IMG/VR virus record: IMGVR_UViG_3300027896_000100
Coordinates: 1-38,886 of that record
DNA from: a virus
DNA length: 38,886 nt
Direction: 5' to 3' (one strand)
Part shown: positions 1-7,522 of the stretch, piece after piece
Position numbering within the stretch: position 1 is the stretch's first letter
Layout of the letters: every line of letters starts with the position of its first letter
The notes under the pieces: model-generated
What the model saw: only the letters and a program-made list of their open reading frames with translations
Told to the model about the DNA's origin: nothing
The model's database searches: none
Translations under genes and position numbers: made by a program

Positions 1-58
1 TCCTACTTAGGTTAGCTAGCATGTTATCTGTTGCGCGGTTAGCATCACCTAAGTAGGA
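1..58. repeat. Short inverted repeat at contig start (probable artefact)
   Basis: Bases 1-11 (TCCTACTTAGG) are the exact reverse complement of bases 48-58. In the right-hand copy of the terminal repeat, the sequence before the shared region is different. Bases 1-8 are therefore probably a fold-back or chimeric read end, not genome sequence. Confidence 0.7.
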
Positions 59-427
59 GGCTTTCATAGCGTCCGCATAGTTGTTGCCTTGTCCACCCAT
101 CATCTGGCCATAAATCTGACTAGTTGCAGTTGGGTTGCTTAAAGACTGCTGAAGTGAATTGGATAAAGCATTAGCATTATCCATACCTTGATAAACACCA
201 CCAGCTAATTGATTCTTCCACTCCGGCATTGCTGCTGAGTTGGTTTGGTCAATGTAAGATTGCACACCTGGTGTTTGTGCATTTATTGCACTACCAGTAT
301 TACCAAACGTTCCTGCTGCTGCGTTATACATTTTAGTAAGCGCATCAGACTGCCATTGGGGTATTGTCTGATTAAAATTACTTTGGTTCTTTGCTGCACT
401 TTGATTATAACTTCCGCCACCTGACAT
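1..427 (-). CDS. Probable virion (internal/ejection) protein, 5' part of a gene split by the contig ends
   Basis: The frame opens with ATG at 427 behind a good AGGAG site 8 nt upstream and stays open to the window edge. Through the terminal repeat it continues in frame into the ORF at 38886-38340, giving one 279-aa protein. It begins MSGGGSYNQSAAKNQ and is rich in Gly, Ala, Asn, Gln and Ser, with no recognisable enzyme motif. Low-complexity proteins of this kind lie next to the tail genes of many podoviruses and are usually internal head or ejection proteins. That role is inferred from composition and position. Bases 1-8 are probably not genuine. Confidence 0.75.
   Translation of the reverse strand, partial: MSGGGSYNQSAAKNQSNFNQTIPQWQSDALTKMYNAAAGTFGNTGSAINAQTPGVQSYIDQTNSAAMPEWKNQLAGGVYQGMDNANALSNSLQQSLSNPTATSQIYGQMMGGQGNNYADAMKASYLGDANRATDNMLANLSR
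9..134. repeat. Terminal direct repeat, left copy
   Basis: These 126 bases are identical to 38761-38886 at the other end of the window. A perfect overlap of this size between contig ends is what a short-read assembler leaves on a circular or circularly permuted molecule. Joining the two copies keeps a reading frame open across the junction (840 nt, 280 codons including stop), which supports true closure. Real short terminal repeats of a linear virion genome remain possible. Confidence 0.93.
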
Positions 428-429
428 TT

Positions 430-858
430 TTACTCTCCTAATTTATTGAGTGATTTACCTGTTACCACATATTTCTGTGTCATACCATGACGGTGCCATA
501 ATCTTATTATTGATTCACGACCTGAACCTTCTAAGGATGTTGCACCATTTTGTCTAAGTATATCTTCAAACTTGCTAAAATTCTTTTTGGTTATAATGCA
601 TCTACCACCAATAGCTACAACAAATGCAACTCTATCAGTTGGCCTATTAAAATATGATACAACTATTGCACCGTGTACTTTTTCATTGTCATCAGTAACA
701 ACAAGAAGTTGCCAACTACCTTGTGTTAGCATGACTTTTATTTCTGCTGTATCATAGTCACCAGCTGAATATGATAATGCTGACTCTATATAGCGTTCTA
801 CATAAGGCCAAGTCTGATTAACATAATCAGGGTGTACTGTTATTATTTTTAAACTCAT
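430..858 (-). CDS. GNAT-like acetyltransferase-fold phage protein
   Basis: A 142-aa protein. I chose the ATG at 858 because it overlaps the upstream stop as ATGA; an in-frame ATG at 873 would add five residues. The order of elements suggests a GNAT fold: an N-terminal helix region, a strand with VHGAIVVSYF near residue 65, and a C-terminal RLWHRHGM segment followed by a short beta strand, resembling the last helix-strand of acetyltransferases. GNAT-fold proteins of similar size occur in podovirus structural clusters (T7 gp13 is one such relative), where they may be virion components rather than active enzymes. The acetyl-CoA loop is not clear, so activity is uncertain. Confidence 0.55.
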   Translation of the reverse strand: MSLKIITVHPDYVNQTWPYVERYIESALSYSAGDYDTAEIKVMLTQGSWQLLVVTDDNEKVHGAIVVSYFNRPTDRVAFVVAIGGRCIITKKNFSKFEDILRQNGATSLEGSGRESIIRLWHRHGMTQKYVVTGKSLNKLGE

Positions 859-1088
859 CCTAGTAACGTCCATACACCAGTTGATTTATAAACCCACGCA
901 CCTTCTACTGTAATGGTTGGTGAGATAATATTTTTGAAGTAGTAGATTTTGCCAACCATAGGTTTCGTAGGTAGTGCGGTTAGCATAGGCAAGTTACCCA
1001 GTTGCAGTGACTTGTTTTCAAGTGCTGATAGCTGTCTAAACAGGTATTCAGTCAGTTGAGTATCGGTGTTAGTTGGGGGTTGTTCCAT
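855..1088 (-). CDS. Small conserved phage protein of unknown function
   Basis: A 77-aa protein starting at the ATG at 1088, which shares its A with the preceding TAA (TAATG). It has a polar N-terminal half and a compact beta-type C-terminal half (KIYYFKN, then GAWVYKSTGVW), reminiscent of small beta domains found at the ends of phage tail proteins. Its position between tail genes, with coupled starts on both sides, suggests a minor virion or assembly protein. I do not recognise a named family, and the reading as a structural protein is inference from context. Confidence 0.6.
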   Translation of the reverse strand: MEQPPTNTDTQLTEYLFRQLSALENKSLQLGNLPMLTALPTKPMVGKIYYFKNIISPTITVEGAWVYKSTGVWTLLG

Positions 1089-1555
1089 TATCTTCTCCCG
1101 TCATAGTAACTACCTTCAGGTAACTGTAAGAATGTACCCTCTGGTTGATTTGACTTCCAATACTTCATTAACTCTTCAATAGGATTTTGCTTCAAATTAA
1201 ATTCAGAAGGCTTAAAGCTCCAATAAGGCGAACCCTCGGCACCACCCGTTTTCCATTCACCACCTTGCATATCTGGCGCAGAATAACTGCTTTGTGTTGA
1301 GAATGTTTGGTGGTTAGGCATCTTAAATTCATCACCAATATGCCTACCACCCTTCATGTACTCAACCATTGACTGGTATGGGGCTGGAACGCCATTCTTT
1401 TTAATATAACTATCCATGCCATAGTCAGGACTTTCTTTATTGAAGTCATCCATTTGATTAAGTGCTTTATAAGCCAAGCCTTTCATGCTGTATGGGCTTT
1501 CTTGTGTAGACTTATCCATCTGACCTAGCAGTTGTGCAATCAGTGTACTATTCAT
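1088..1555 (-). CDS. Hypothetical late protein, probable virion component
   Basis: A 155-aa soluble protein rich in Met, Gln, Ser, Tyr and Pro, with no transmembrane segment, signal or catalytic motif that I can see. It starts with ATG at 1555, overlapping the upstream stop by one base (TAATG), and its own stop overlaps the next start the same way. It is translationally coupled between the tail nozzle gene and the 77-aa gene. Sequences such as YSMKGLAYKAL and GRHIGDEFKMP look like parts of a structural protein, but no family can be named. Confidence 0.6.
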   Translation of the reverse strand: MNSTLIAQLLGQMDKSTQESPYSMKGLAYKALNQMDDFNKESPDYGMDSYIKKNGVPAPYQSMVEYMKGGRHIGDEFKMPNHQTFSTQSSYSAPDMQGGEWKTGGAEGSPYWSFKPSEFNLKQNPIEELMKYWKSNQPEGTFLQLPEGSYYDGRR

Positions 1556-3117
1556 TATCTAAGCCCATTCACGACATACTGGATGTCGAGTCCTGTTAAG
1601 GTGAAAGGTAGCGTACCAGTTGAATAAATACGCCATGAGAGTAGCTTGCCTGTTGTCCTTATATCCACCTTACGCATGGTATTAGGATTAAATGAAACTG
1701 GTGCCTTCCAAGCTATTGGCCCTGCTACAAACTGTTGTGAGCCAAGCTGAATCAGTACAGGCGCTTGTGAAACGATATGTGGAAACACACTCTGTGTTGT
1801 GGTTACTACTTCTTGACCTTCCAGCGGAAAACTTAAGCGTTCAAGCAAGGTGTTTTGGGTGGTCGTAGCGTCATCTAACTCTAAAGAGATAATGGCACTA
1901 TTAACATTATTAGTTGATACAATAGTGCGAGAGAAGATAGATGTTGGGTCATATGTCCAGTTCTTAGGGTTCTTATCCCAACCGCCCAGCACATTGCTCC
2001 ATAGAATAGGTACTTGCAAATTAGGGCCAAACGCTAAGCCAGTGGTTGTGTTAGGAATACTCCGCATTGATACGAGATTGTCTTGGGTATTAATAACAAA
2101 CGCTATGTTAGGTAGCGTATAACCAACCTGTGGAATACAAAACCAAATCTCTTCAGTGACAGGATTTGCATAAGCAAACGAGTTCACGCAATAAATCGGG
2201 TCTATATTATTGACCAACTGAGTCTGCAGTTGGTTGTGAAGTACAGACTCAAAACTGTTACCGTCTGTCTTTAGAATGTCACCGTATGACAAGAAATAAT
2301 GATACCCTTTGTTTTCAACAATGCAGTTCTTAGCAAGTAGGCCATAGCTAGTGGTTAGAACATTCCTAGCCCATACAAACTCACCACCTACATAAGACAA
2401 GGAGCTAATGCCACGTTGTGAGTACAGCATGAAATTATCACGCAACGTCATGCCATCCACGAGGTCTCCCATATCACCACCAACCGAGGCAATACCAGCA
2501 ATAGCTGCTAAATCTGTTTCATCCCAAGTGTAAGGCAAGCCATTAATATCAGCAGGATGTGACCAACGGTAACTAGTCGATAAGACAGTTGCAGACTGCT
2601 GTAGGTTAAGCGCAAATAGGAAGTTCTTGTGTGAACGTACCACTTTGGCACTGAGGCCATGTGCTTGCCAAGTCTGACCAGCCTTAAAATTAAGTGCTTG
2701 AAGTTTCTGTGCGGTTTGCTGTGGGGACCAGTAGTTAGGATAATCTTGGACGTTATTAACAATTGGTATGTTGCCTAACAAACACCCTGTCCATAGAAGC
2801 TCACCGCCTGTGCTAACGCCAGGATAACCGCCTGTTTTGGTAACATCAGTCCATGAGGTTCCGTTATAAACCCAAGCCGCACTCTGGCCCATAAGTAAAT
2901 AAAAGTTACCGCTTTCACCCAGTACTGGCATAATAAGGCCAGCCTTGAAATTAGCTGATGGAGTCGCTAATGTATAAGACATATTAGAGGCTCTGATTTT
3001 GCCGTTTAAAAACTTATAGTTAGTACCATAGGTTAAAGTGTTGGCTGGCAAATCACAAGGCTCTAAATCAAAATTTATGTTCTGGGCACCAAGACTGTTT
3101 AGTTTTAAAACTGTCAT
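1555..3117 (-). CDS. Tail nozzle / packaged-DNA stabilisation-like protein
   Basis: A 520-aa protein, beta-rich throughout with many short Trp/Gly/Tyr motifs (FLLMGQSAAW, WSHPADINGLPYTW, DNFMLYSQRGI), as expected for a beta-propeller-type tail nozzle. The size and the position next to the head-tail adaptor match the family that includes P22 gp10-like stabilisation proteins and podovirus nozzles. It would close the distal end of the short tail and hold the packaged DNA. The start at 3117 overlaps the upstream stop codon (ATGA). The assignment rests on general resemblance and gene order, not on a diagnostic motif. Confidence 0.6.
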   Translation of the reverse strand: MTVLKLNSLGAQNINFDLEPCDLPANTLTYGTNYKFLNGKIRASNMSYTLATPSANFKAGLIMPVLGESGNFYLLMGQSAAWVYNGTSWTDVTKTGGYPGVSTGGELLWTGCLLGNIPIVNNVQDYPNYWSPQQTAQKLQALNFKAGQTWQAHGLSAKVVRSHKNFLFALNLQQSATVLSTSYRWSHPADINGLPYTWDETDLAAIAGIASVGGDMGDLVDGMTLRDNFMLYSQRGISSLSYVGGEFVWARNVLTTSYGLLAKNCIVENKGYHYFLSYGDILKTDGNSFESVLHNQLQTQLVNNIDPIYCVNSFAYANPVTEEIWFCIPQVGYTLPNIAFVINTQDNLVSMRSIPNTTTGLAFGPNLQVPILWSNVLGGWDKNPKNWTYDPTSIFSRTIVSTNNVNSAIISLELDDATTTQNTLLERLSFPLEGQEVVTTTQSVFPHIVSQAPVLIQLGSQQFVAGPIAWKAPVSFNPNTMRKVDIRTTGKLLSWRIYSTGTLPFTLTGLDIQYVVNGLR

Positions 3118-3410
3118 AAAAGTTTACCTTGTTGCATTTGTGCCAACAATAAATTACTAGACTGATTAGCATTAGTCATCTCATTCCTAAATGATTCTAC
3201 TGCTGCGCTTGTACTTCTCTGTTGCATAGAGTTCTCAATCATAAGCATCGGCATCCATGCCATTGCGCAACCTTTTTCATCTACCTTGTCACCTGTATTT
3301 GGATTAGTACCAGCAAGTGTTGTATACCAAGCACAACGGTGGATTGCACCATCTTTGACTTCTTCACACTTGCTACCCAGAGGACATGTTAAAACTGTTT
3401 TAATTTCCAT
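3114..3410 (-). CDS. Small cysteine-containing conserved phage protein
   Basis: A 98-aa protein with a distinctive N-terminal Cys cluster (CPLGSKCE at residues 9-16, HRCAWY, then GCAMAWMP) and a helical Gln/Asn-rich C-terminal tail. I recognise this CPLGSKCE...CAMAWMP pattern as recurring in many phages of Gram-negative bacteria, always among tail genes and without an assigned function. Four cysteines could bind a metal, but that is inference. It starts at 3410, sharing one base with the fibre gene's stop, and ends with an ATGA overlap with the nozzle gene. Confidence 0.65.
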   Translation of the reverse strand: MEIKTVLTCPLGSKCEEVKDGAIHRCAWYTTLAGTNPNTGDKVDEKGCAMAWMPMLMIENSMQQRSTSAAVESFRNEMTNANQSSNLLLAQMQQGKLL

Positions 3411-4054
3411 TAGGTTTTATTACAAATCATCATGTCAACATACTGTGGCGTCCAAGATACACCAGTTGTAGTGGAGTTTGTGCCTGTAGCTGTAACGGTT
3501 GATATAACGGCATTACTTGACGCTGTTGGAACAGTAGTGCCTACAATGTAGGCGGGTGATGTACCCCCAACATAAGTAGTATCATTAGGAGCAGAACCAG
3601 TTACAGCAGATTTAGTAAATATACTGTGGGTGTGACCACTATCTGTATGTGTATGTGCAGCGCCTGTAAATGTATGTGTATGCGCTGGAATAGAGGTATT
3701 GTTCAAGATAGGTGAATCTGTACCGCCTGCGCCTCCTCCAGCAGTGGCTACAACTCTTAGCATATGATTGGCATAGGTTGTTACCTGTGTCCAGCCAGTA
3801 GGTGCTGTGGCATTAAAGAATGGCAGTCGAGTATTAGATGCAAAACCTATATTGGTAAGCCCATGCAAGGCATTTAACTCAGCCTCAGTGGTAGTGATAG
3901 CTGTCGCATAACCTAGTCCACCAACACCTGGGAACTGTGCTTGCATGACTGATTTAATCAATCGTAAATGGTCATCTCCCTGATTGACCGGATCAGAACT
4001 GGTTGGGTTTGATGTAATAAAACTTGCTATGGTTGAACCTGTTTCTAAGCCCAT
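3410..4054 (-). CDS. Tail fibre/collar-like protein with HxH motifs (paralogue 1)
   Basis: A 214-aa protein. The N-terminal part (PVNQGDDHLRLIKSVMQ, then TEAELNALHG) is typical of the virion-attachment region of podovirus fibres. The C-terminal half is a collar-type domain: APTGWTQV, then HTHTF, HTHTD, HTHSI and a final WTPQYVDMMICNK. HxH motifs of this kind coordinate iron or other metals along trimer axes in fibres such as T4 gp12/gp37. The C-terminal domain is clearly related to that of the 361-aa fibre at 7080-5995. The likely role is host adsorption. There are 3 nt between this gene and the adaptor gene upstream. Confidence 0.75.
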   Translation of the reverse strand: MGLETGSTIASFITSNPTSSDPVNQGDDHLRLIKSVMQAQFPGVGGLGYATAITTTEAELNALHGLTNIGFASNTRLPFFNATAPTGWTQVTTYANHMLRVVATAGGGAGGTDSPILNNTSIPAHTHTFTGAAHTHTDSGHTHSIFTKSAVTGSAPNDTTYVGGTSPAYIVGTTVPTASSNAVISTVTATGTNSTTTGVSWTPQYVDMMICNKT

Positions 4055-4057
4055 AAA

Positions 4058-4678
4058 TTACCCCGAAAAAGTGGTGAGTGAAGTGCCTGACCAAGTGGAC
4101 TTAGCATCGTTTAAAGTTATCTCTGACACTGCTTGCTGAAACCGTCCATCCCATAAACTTGATGCTTCAGCGTCTTTAACAAAGCTGTTAATCTCAACTA
4201 GTAACCCAAAGACATAAGCATCTGGATTAGAATCTGATAACCAGTTAGTTGTGATAGATGATGACAATGGCGGTATTGTTTGGAAGTAGTCAATCTCAAG
4301 ACTATGCGTATTGTCATAGAATGGTTGTACTTGGATAGCACCTGATATAACGGTATAGCAGGGAAACTGTGTCTCACCGTTATTAACAATGTTAGCCATC
4401 TGCTCTGGGTTGACTTGTAGCAAGGTAACTCGACTTGCTGAGTTAGTGTTGTCAATGACCTTTATGGCTCGCATAACTGAGTAGTTAGTGGGCAGGGTAT
4501 AGAACTCTTGCGTTGAGTCCATCACCGTCTTAACTCGACTAGACATATCTAGCGTCATTAGTGTGCGGTTGATGCGTGACTCTACAACCCTGAGAAAAGA
4601 ATCAACTCGACTTGTCACCTCTGAGTCTTGCCTGTCTGCGTACCCTAAAGTTAAGTCTACAATTTGTGCATAATTCAT
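4058..4678 (-). CDS. Head-tail adaptor (connector) protein
   Basis: A 206-aa protein starting MNYAQIVDLTLGYADRQD, with SFLRVVESRINR and LPTNYSVMRAIKV in the first half. This helix-then-beta organisation, with a conserved YxLPxNY-type segment, is characteristic of podovirus adaptor proteins that sit between portal and nozzle (P22 gp4 / SU10-type neck proteins). Size, position in the late cluster and the neighbouring nozzle gene agree. It begins one base after the stop of the repeat protein. It would form a dodecameric ring below the portal; that is family knowledge, not visible here. Confidence 0.68.
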   Translation of the reverse strand: MNYAQIVDLTLGYADRQDSEVTSRVDSFLRVVESRINRTLMTLDMSSRVKTVMDSTQEFYTLPTNYSVMRAIKVIDNTNSASRVTLLQVNPEQMANIVNNGETQFPCYTVISGAIQVQPFYDNTHSLEIDYFQTIPPLSSSITTNWLSDSNPDAYVFGLLVEINSFVKDAEASSLWDGRFQQAVSEITLNDAKSTWSGTSLTTFSG

Positions 4679-4679
4679 A

Positions 4680-5108
4680 TTAATTCCAAGTGGCGGTTGG
4701 TGGTATTTCTTCTGTCCATGACGATGTTGTATTTGGTTCGTCTACCCAAGTATTTATGGCATTTACCTCACTACCCCATGTTGATAAAGTGACCATTTCT
4801 TGGGTCCATCCTACAGGTATGGTATCTTCAATACTCCAGATACCAAAATAAAACTTTGTACTAATAGAATTGCCAGTATAGCTATAAGAGCCATTGACTG
4901 CATTTATATTTTTGGATTTTAAGATACTTACTGGTTTGCCAGTATAGTTATAGGAACCATTGCTAACTGTTAAATACTTGGACTTTAGTAGACTTGCTGT
5001 CTGGCCAGTATAGTTGTAAGAGCCGTTGTTTGCATATAGCACATATGGGCCACCCACAGAACTTAATGAGGCAAATGGTGTACTAGATAGACTACTTAAA
5101 CCAAACAT
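4680..5108 (-). CDS. Late protein with three 22-residue tandem repeats
   Basis: The protein is 142 aa if it starts at ATG 5108, which shares a base with the upstream stop (TAATG); a longer frame to 5156 is less likely. Residues 28-79 contain repeats beginning NGSYNYTG, NGSYNYTG and NGSYSYTG at residues 28, 50 and 72, an exact 22-residue period with S-hydrophobic-LKSK between them. Comparable SY.xTG repeat proteins occur in many phages as small beta-structured virion or tail proteins. The C-terminal half is rich in Trp and Thr (SIEDTIPVGWTQE, INTWVDE). Function is unknown; a tail-surface or host-contact role is a guess. Confidence 0.65.
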   Translation of the reverse strand: MFGLSSLSSTPFASLSSVGGPYVLYANNGSYNYTGQTASLLKSKYLTVSNGSYNYTGKPVSILKSKNINAVNGSYSYTGNSISTKFYFGIWSIEDTIPVGWTQEMVTLSTWGSEVNAINTWVDEPNTTSSWTEEIPPTATWN

Positions 5109-5344
5109 TATATAGCAATTCCACGCAACCAAATAAGTGCAGTTTCTATCGCCCAATTAATAAGAATAGCGCCAACATCTCCTGCCAATATTTTTAAGTC
5201 TTCGAATACAGATGCTCGTTTTTCAGCTCCTGATAGTTTTGTGTCGGTGTCAATGGTGGACACAAGGTGTCTAGCATCTGCCCATAGTTTACTACCTAGT
5301 ACAAGTTTTGCTAAAGTGCTTATTGCTGTTGATTTTATATTCAT
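5108..5344 (-). CDS. Small late protein with hydrophobic C-terminal segment
   Basis: A 78-aa protein from the ATG at 5344; a GTG at 5356 is an alternative. The pattern is an amphipathic N-terminal helix (STLAKLVLGSKLWADARHLV), a polar middle with GAEKRASVFEDLKIL, and a hydrophobic C-terminal segment (ILINWAIETALIWLRGIAI) that could be one membrane helix. It sits directly after the holin-like and lipoprotein genes, so a role in lysis is possible. Small proteins with this GEEKR-type middle occur beside phage lysis genes, but I cannot name the family with certainty. Its stop overlaps the next gene's start as TAATG. Confidence 0.55.
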   Translation of the reverse strand: MNIKSTAISTLAKLVLGSKLWADARHLVSTIDTDTKLSGAEKRASVFEDLKILAGDVGAILINWAIETALIWLRGIAI

Positions 5345-5345
5345 T

Positions 5346-5525
5346 TTAAAAATCACAAGTTAGGACGGCTTTGCCACCGTCTATTAAGGTATCTGAAAAA
5401 CCAATTTGCTCAACAAGTTCTGGCATTAATTGACATTTATTTACTGTGCAACTTGTCAGGAGTAGCAATACCCACAGCGCCACTAAGCGCCATGCCGAGT
5501 GCAATAATCGCTTCAGTTTGTTCAC
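5346..5525 (-). CDS. Putative small lipoprotein overlapping the holin-like gene (spanin-like candidate)
   Basis: The frame contains a basic n-region (NKLKR), a hydrophobic core (LVALWVLLLL) and a lipobox ending LLTSC, then about 34 mature residues (CTVNKCQLMPEL...). This is the form of a phage outer-membrane lipoprotein such as an Rz1-type o-spanin, although the mature part is not proline-rich. There is no ATG: the GTG at 5525 is taken as start, and a TTG at 5546 is possible. It overlaps the 60-aa holin-like gene by about 90 nt in another frame, an arrangement common for nested lysis genes. The start is uncertain. Confidence 0.5.
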   Translation of the reverse strand: MNKLKRLLHSAWRLVALWVLLLLTSCTVNKCQLMPELVEQIGFSDTLIDGGKAVLTCDF

Positions 5526-5619
5526 CTTTAAATGCAACAAGACCAAAAGATGTCGCCACCCATATCGCTGCTCTCCAACTTGAGGGTTCTTTTAATCGTG
5601 CTAGTAAAAATCCTTTCAT
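5437..5619 (-). CDS. Holin-like small membrane protein
   Basis: A 60-aa protein: MKGFLLARLKEPSSW, then two hydrophobic stretches (AAIWVATSFGLVAF and AIIALGMALSGAVGIA) separated by a short charged turn (KGEQTE), ending in a polar tail. Two short membrane helices, small size and a neighbouring lipoprotein gene fit a class II-type holin that would permeabilise the inner membrane and release the endolysin encoded at 7954-7523. It starts 2 nt after the upstream gene ends. The call rests on topology and context. Confidence 0.62.
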   Translation of the reverse strand: MKGFLLARLKEPSSWRAAIWVATSFGLVAFKGEQTEAIIALGMALSGAVGIATPDKLHSK

Positions 5620-5621
5620 AA

Positions 5622-5984
5622 TTATACCTGTTGGTCTACTGGTAAAGTAACTTGATTTTCAGCAGCAATATTGGCTTCTATTTGAATAGATACTGCATCA
5701 GCGGCATCAATACCAGCTTGAATTTCTAATTGCTTTTCTTTCATAAGATTGTCTGCGGATTGCCAACTTGTTTCTATACCAGCAACCCATTCAGGCAATA
5801 TATCAATACATTGATTTGATGCCTGAATACCATTTTCATCTTGTAAAAACTCTATCCATCCTGATACACCATTCCATTGCAGTGCATGATAACCAGAAGG
5901 TGCAAAAGACATGTCTAAGCCTGTGTACCCAACTTTATCAATATACATTGCGCCATCATCAAAAACTATTGTTATTTTAGTCAT
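5622..5984 (-). CDS. Small protein downstream of tail fibre, probable fibre assembly/tail protein
   Basis: A 120-aa protein. The N-terminal half is beta-rich and contains GYHALQWNGVSGWIEFLQDE, a HALQW...GWIEF pattern I have seen in small phage proteins located just after fibre genes. The C-terminal half is an acidic helix (LEIQAGIDAADAVSIQIEANI). It lies 10 nt downstream of the 361-aa fibre gene. In related layouts such proteins are annotated as fibre assembly chaperones or minor tail proteins. No catalytic motif is visible. Confidence 0.6.
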   Translation of the reverse strand: MTKITIVFDDGAMYIDKVGYTGLDMSFAPSGYHALQWNGVSGWIEFLQDENGIQASNQCIDILPEWVAGIETSWQSADNLMKEKQLEIQAGIDAADAVSIQIEANIAAENQVTLPVDQQV

Positions 5985-5994
5985 AAATTAGTGC

Positions 5995-7080
5995 CTAATC
6001 TTTAGTGCAAATAATAACATCACAGTATTGAACTGCAAAATTTATAGCTGTTCCTGTAAAACCATGTGTATGTGAAGTACCACCACCTGTACCATTATCA
6101 GTTGTTCCAGAGACTGTATGCGTATGGTTTGCATTAGCACCTTGAGAAGTAACGGTTGTTCCGCCAGGATAGGTATCAACTGTACCACCCACCCAAGATG
6201 ATGAAGTAGGACCAGAACCAACAACTGCTGATCTTGTGAGAATACCGTGAGAATGGTCAGCAGAAACTGTTCCTGAAGTGCCTGACCATCCATGTGTATG
6301 CGCAGGTATTTGTGTTGCTGCCAAGGTTGTACCGCCTACTGTACCTGATACTGCCTGACTTGCAAAGACTGTGGAGAATGCTACTGTACCTCCTGCTGAA
6401 CCGCCTGTTAAGCCATTGACAACTCTAAGAGCTTTATCATTATTAGTAGGTGACTTAGTCCAACCAGTTGGAGCAATAGATTGGTAGAATAATATAGCTG
6501 TGCCTGAGGCAAATGCAGCTTGCCAAGTAGGCGCAGCTCCAGCGTTTGATGTTAATACTTGACCTGAGGTGCCAGCAGCAGTATAAGCATTTGCTGTTCC
6601 AGTACCATACCCAATACCACCAGCTGTAGGTGTTGCTGTAGCATTTGTACCACCATTTGCAATAGGTAATACTCCAGTAACTCCAGTAGTTAATGGAAGG
6701 CCAGTTGCGTTAGTTGCAACAAAGGCTGCTGGCGTGCCTAACCCGATAGCATTACCCGAGGCATCTAACCATACACCTTTTGCGGATGGGTATGTTATAA
6801 AAACATCTTTTGTACCAGCAGTAAAGTTTACTAAAGCACCAGCATTAGATGATGCTATAGGTGTTGCAGCTCTAGCAAGGTTGTTGCCAGTTGACCAGGT
6901 GCCAATACCAACTTCCCAGTTTGTTCCGCCGCTTTGGTCGGCAATACAATAGTATGTTGTGTTACCATTGCCTACTCCTGCAAGTGACTGGTACCCTGAT
7001 ACAGCTCCTAGCAGTACTACTGTAATAGTACCTACTGTAGTAGTTGTTTCTTTAGCCCGATCAAGTAATACTAGTGCCAT
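5995..7080 (-). CDS. Tail fibre protein with collar-type C-terminal domain (paralogue 2)
   Basis: A 361-aa protein. The N-terminus (MALVLLDRAKETTTTVGTIT) leads into a beta-rich shaft containing GVLPIANGGTNA and TSGQVLTSNAGAAPTW, signatures of phage tail fibres. The C-terminal ~150 residues form a collar-like domain with APTGWTKS, PAHTHGW, DHSHGIL, NHTHTV and SHTHGF metal-binding HxH motifs, ending AVQYCDVIICTKD. This end matches the 214-aa protein at 4054-3410, so the two fibres are paralogues sharing a receptor-binding or tip module. The predicted role is host recognition. Confidence 0.78.
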   Translation of the reverse strand: MALVLLDRAKETTTTVGTITVVLLGAVSGYQSLAGVGNGNTTYYCIADQSGGTNWEVGIGTWSTGNNLARAATPIASSNAGALVNFTAGTKDVFITYPSAKGVWLDASGNAIGLGTPAAFVATNATGLPLTTGVTGVLPIANGGTNATATPTAGGIGYGTGTANAYTAAGTSGQVLTSNAGAAPTWQAAFASGTAILFYQSIAPTGWTKSPTNNDKALRVVNGLTGGSAGGTVAFSTVFASQAVSGTVGGTTLAATQIPAHTHGWSGTSGTVSADHSHGILTRSAVVGSGPTSSSWVGGTVDTYPGGTTVTSQGANANHTHTVSGTTDNGTGGGTSHTHGFTGTAINFAVQYCDVIICTKD

Positions 7081-7092
7081 TATAGTTGCCTA

Positions 7093-7509
7093 TTAAGTTG
7101 CTTGGAACACACCATTAGTAGCATCAAGTACTATTTGAACAGTTTCTCCAAGTGAAACAACTTGGCTTGTACCATAATCCCATGAGCCAACTGGTATATT
7201 TAAAGTTGAATTGTAAAGTATTGCATAACGATAGGTAAAACCCACACCTGTAGCAGTCCATGTTGCAGGACTTGCTAGAACTAATTTAAATAATCCAGCA
7301 GTCTGACTTGATGAAGTGGTAGTGCATGTATTACCACCAGCTGTATACCCGCCAGCAGTTGGTAAATCAGTTGTGCCAACAACAAATGTAACATCAGCAA
7401 TGTTAATTGCATTAGACAGCGCAATTTTCCAAACGTCAGTGCCAGAGTTTGTGGCCTCTAGAAGTGACTCTATGCCAGCAGTATATTTTGTATAGACAGA
7501 TGTAGCCAT
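7093..7509 (-). CDS. Beta-rich virion protein (tail or decoration type)
   Basis: A 138-aa Thr/Ser/Gly-rich protein starting MATSVYTKYTAGIESLLE. The central and C-terminal parts (FTYRYAILYNSTLNIPVGSWDYG, then SLGETVQIVLDATNG) match a recurrent phage pattern: 'Y-A-x-L-Y-N ... G-x-W-D-Y-G ... G-E-T'. These small beta-sandwich-type proteins are found among structural genes. It lies 13 nt upstream of the 361-aa fibre gene and directly downstream of the endolysin gene. A minor tail or capsid decoration role is inferred; no enzyme motif is visible. Confidence 0.65.
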   Translation of the reverse strand: MATSVYTKYTAGIESLLEATNSGTDVWKIALSNAINIADVTFVVGTTDLPTAGGYTAGGNTCTTTSSSQTAGLFKLVLASPATWTATGVGFTYRYAILYNSTLNIPVGSWDYGTSQVVSLGETVQIVLDATNGVFQAT

Positions 7510-7522
7510 TATTTAATTCCTA

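Noticed and set aside
3410-7080. Diversity-generating retroelement acting on the tail fibres
   Set aside because: No reverse transcriptase gene or template repeat is visible anywhere in the window. The fibre ends lack the Mtd-type variable region.
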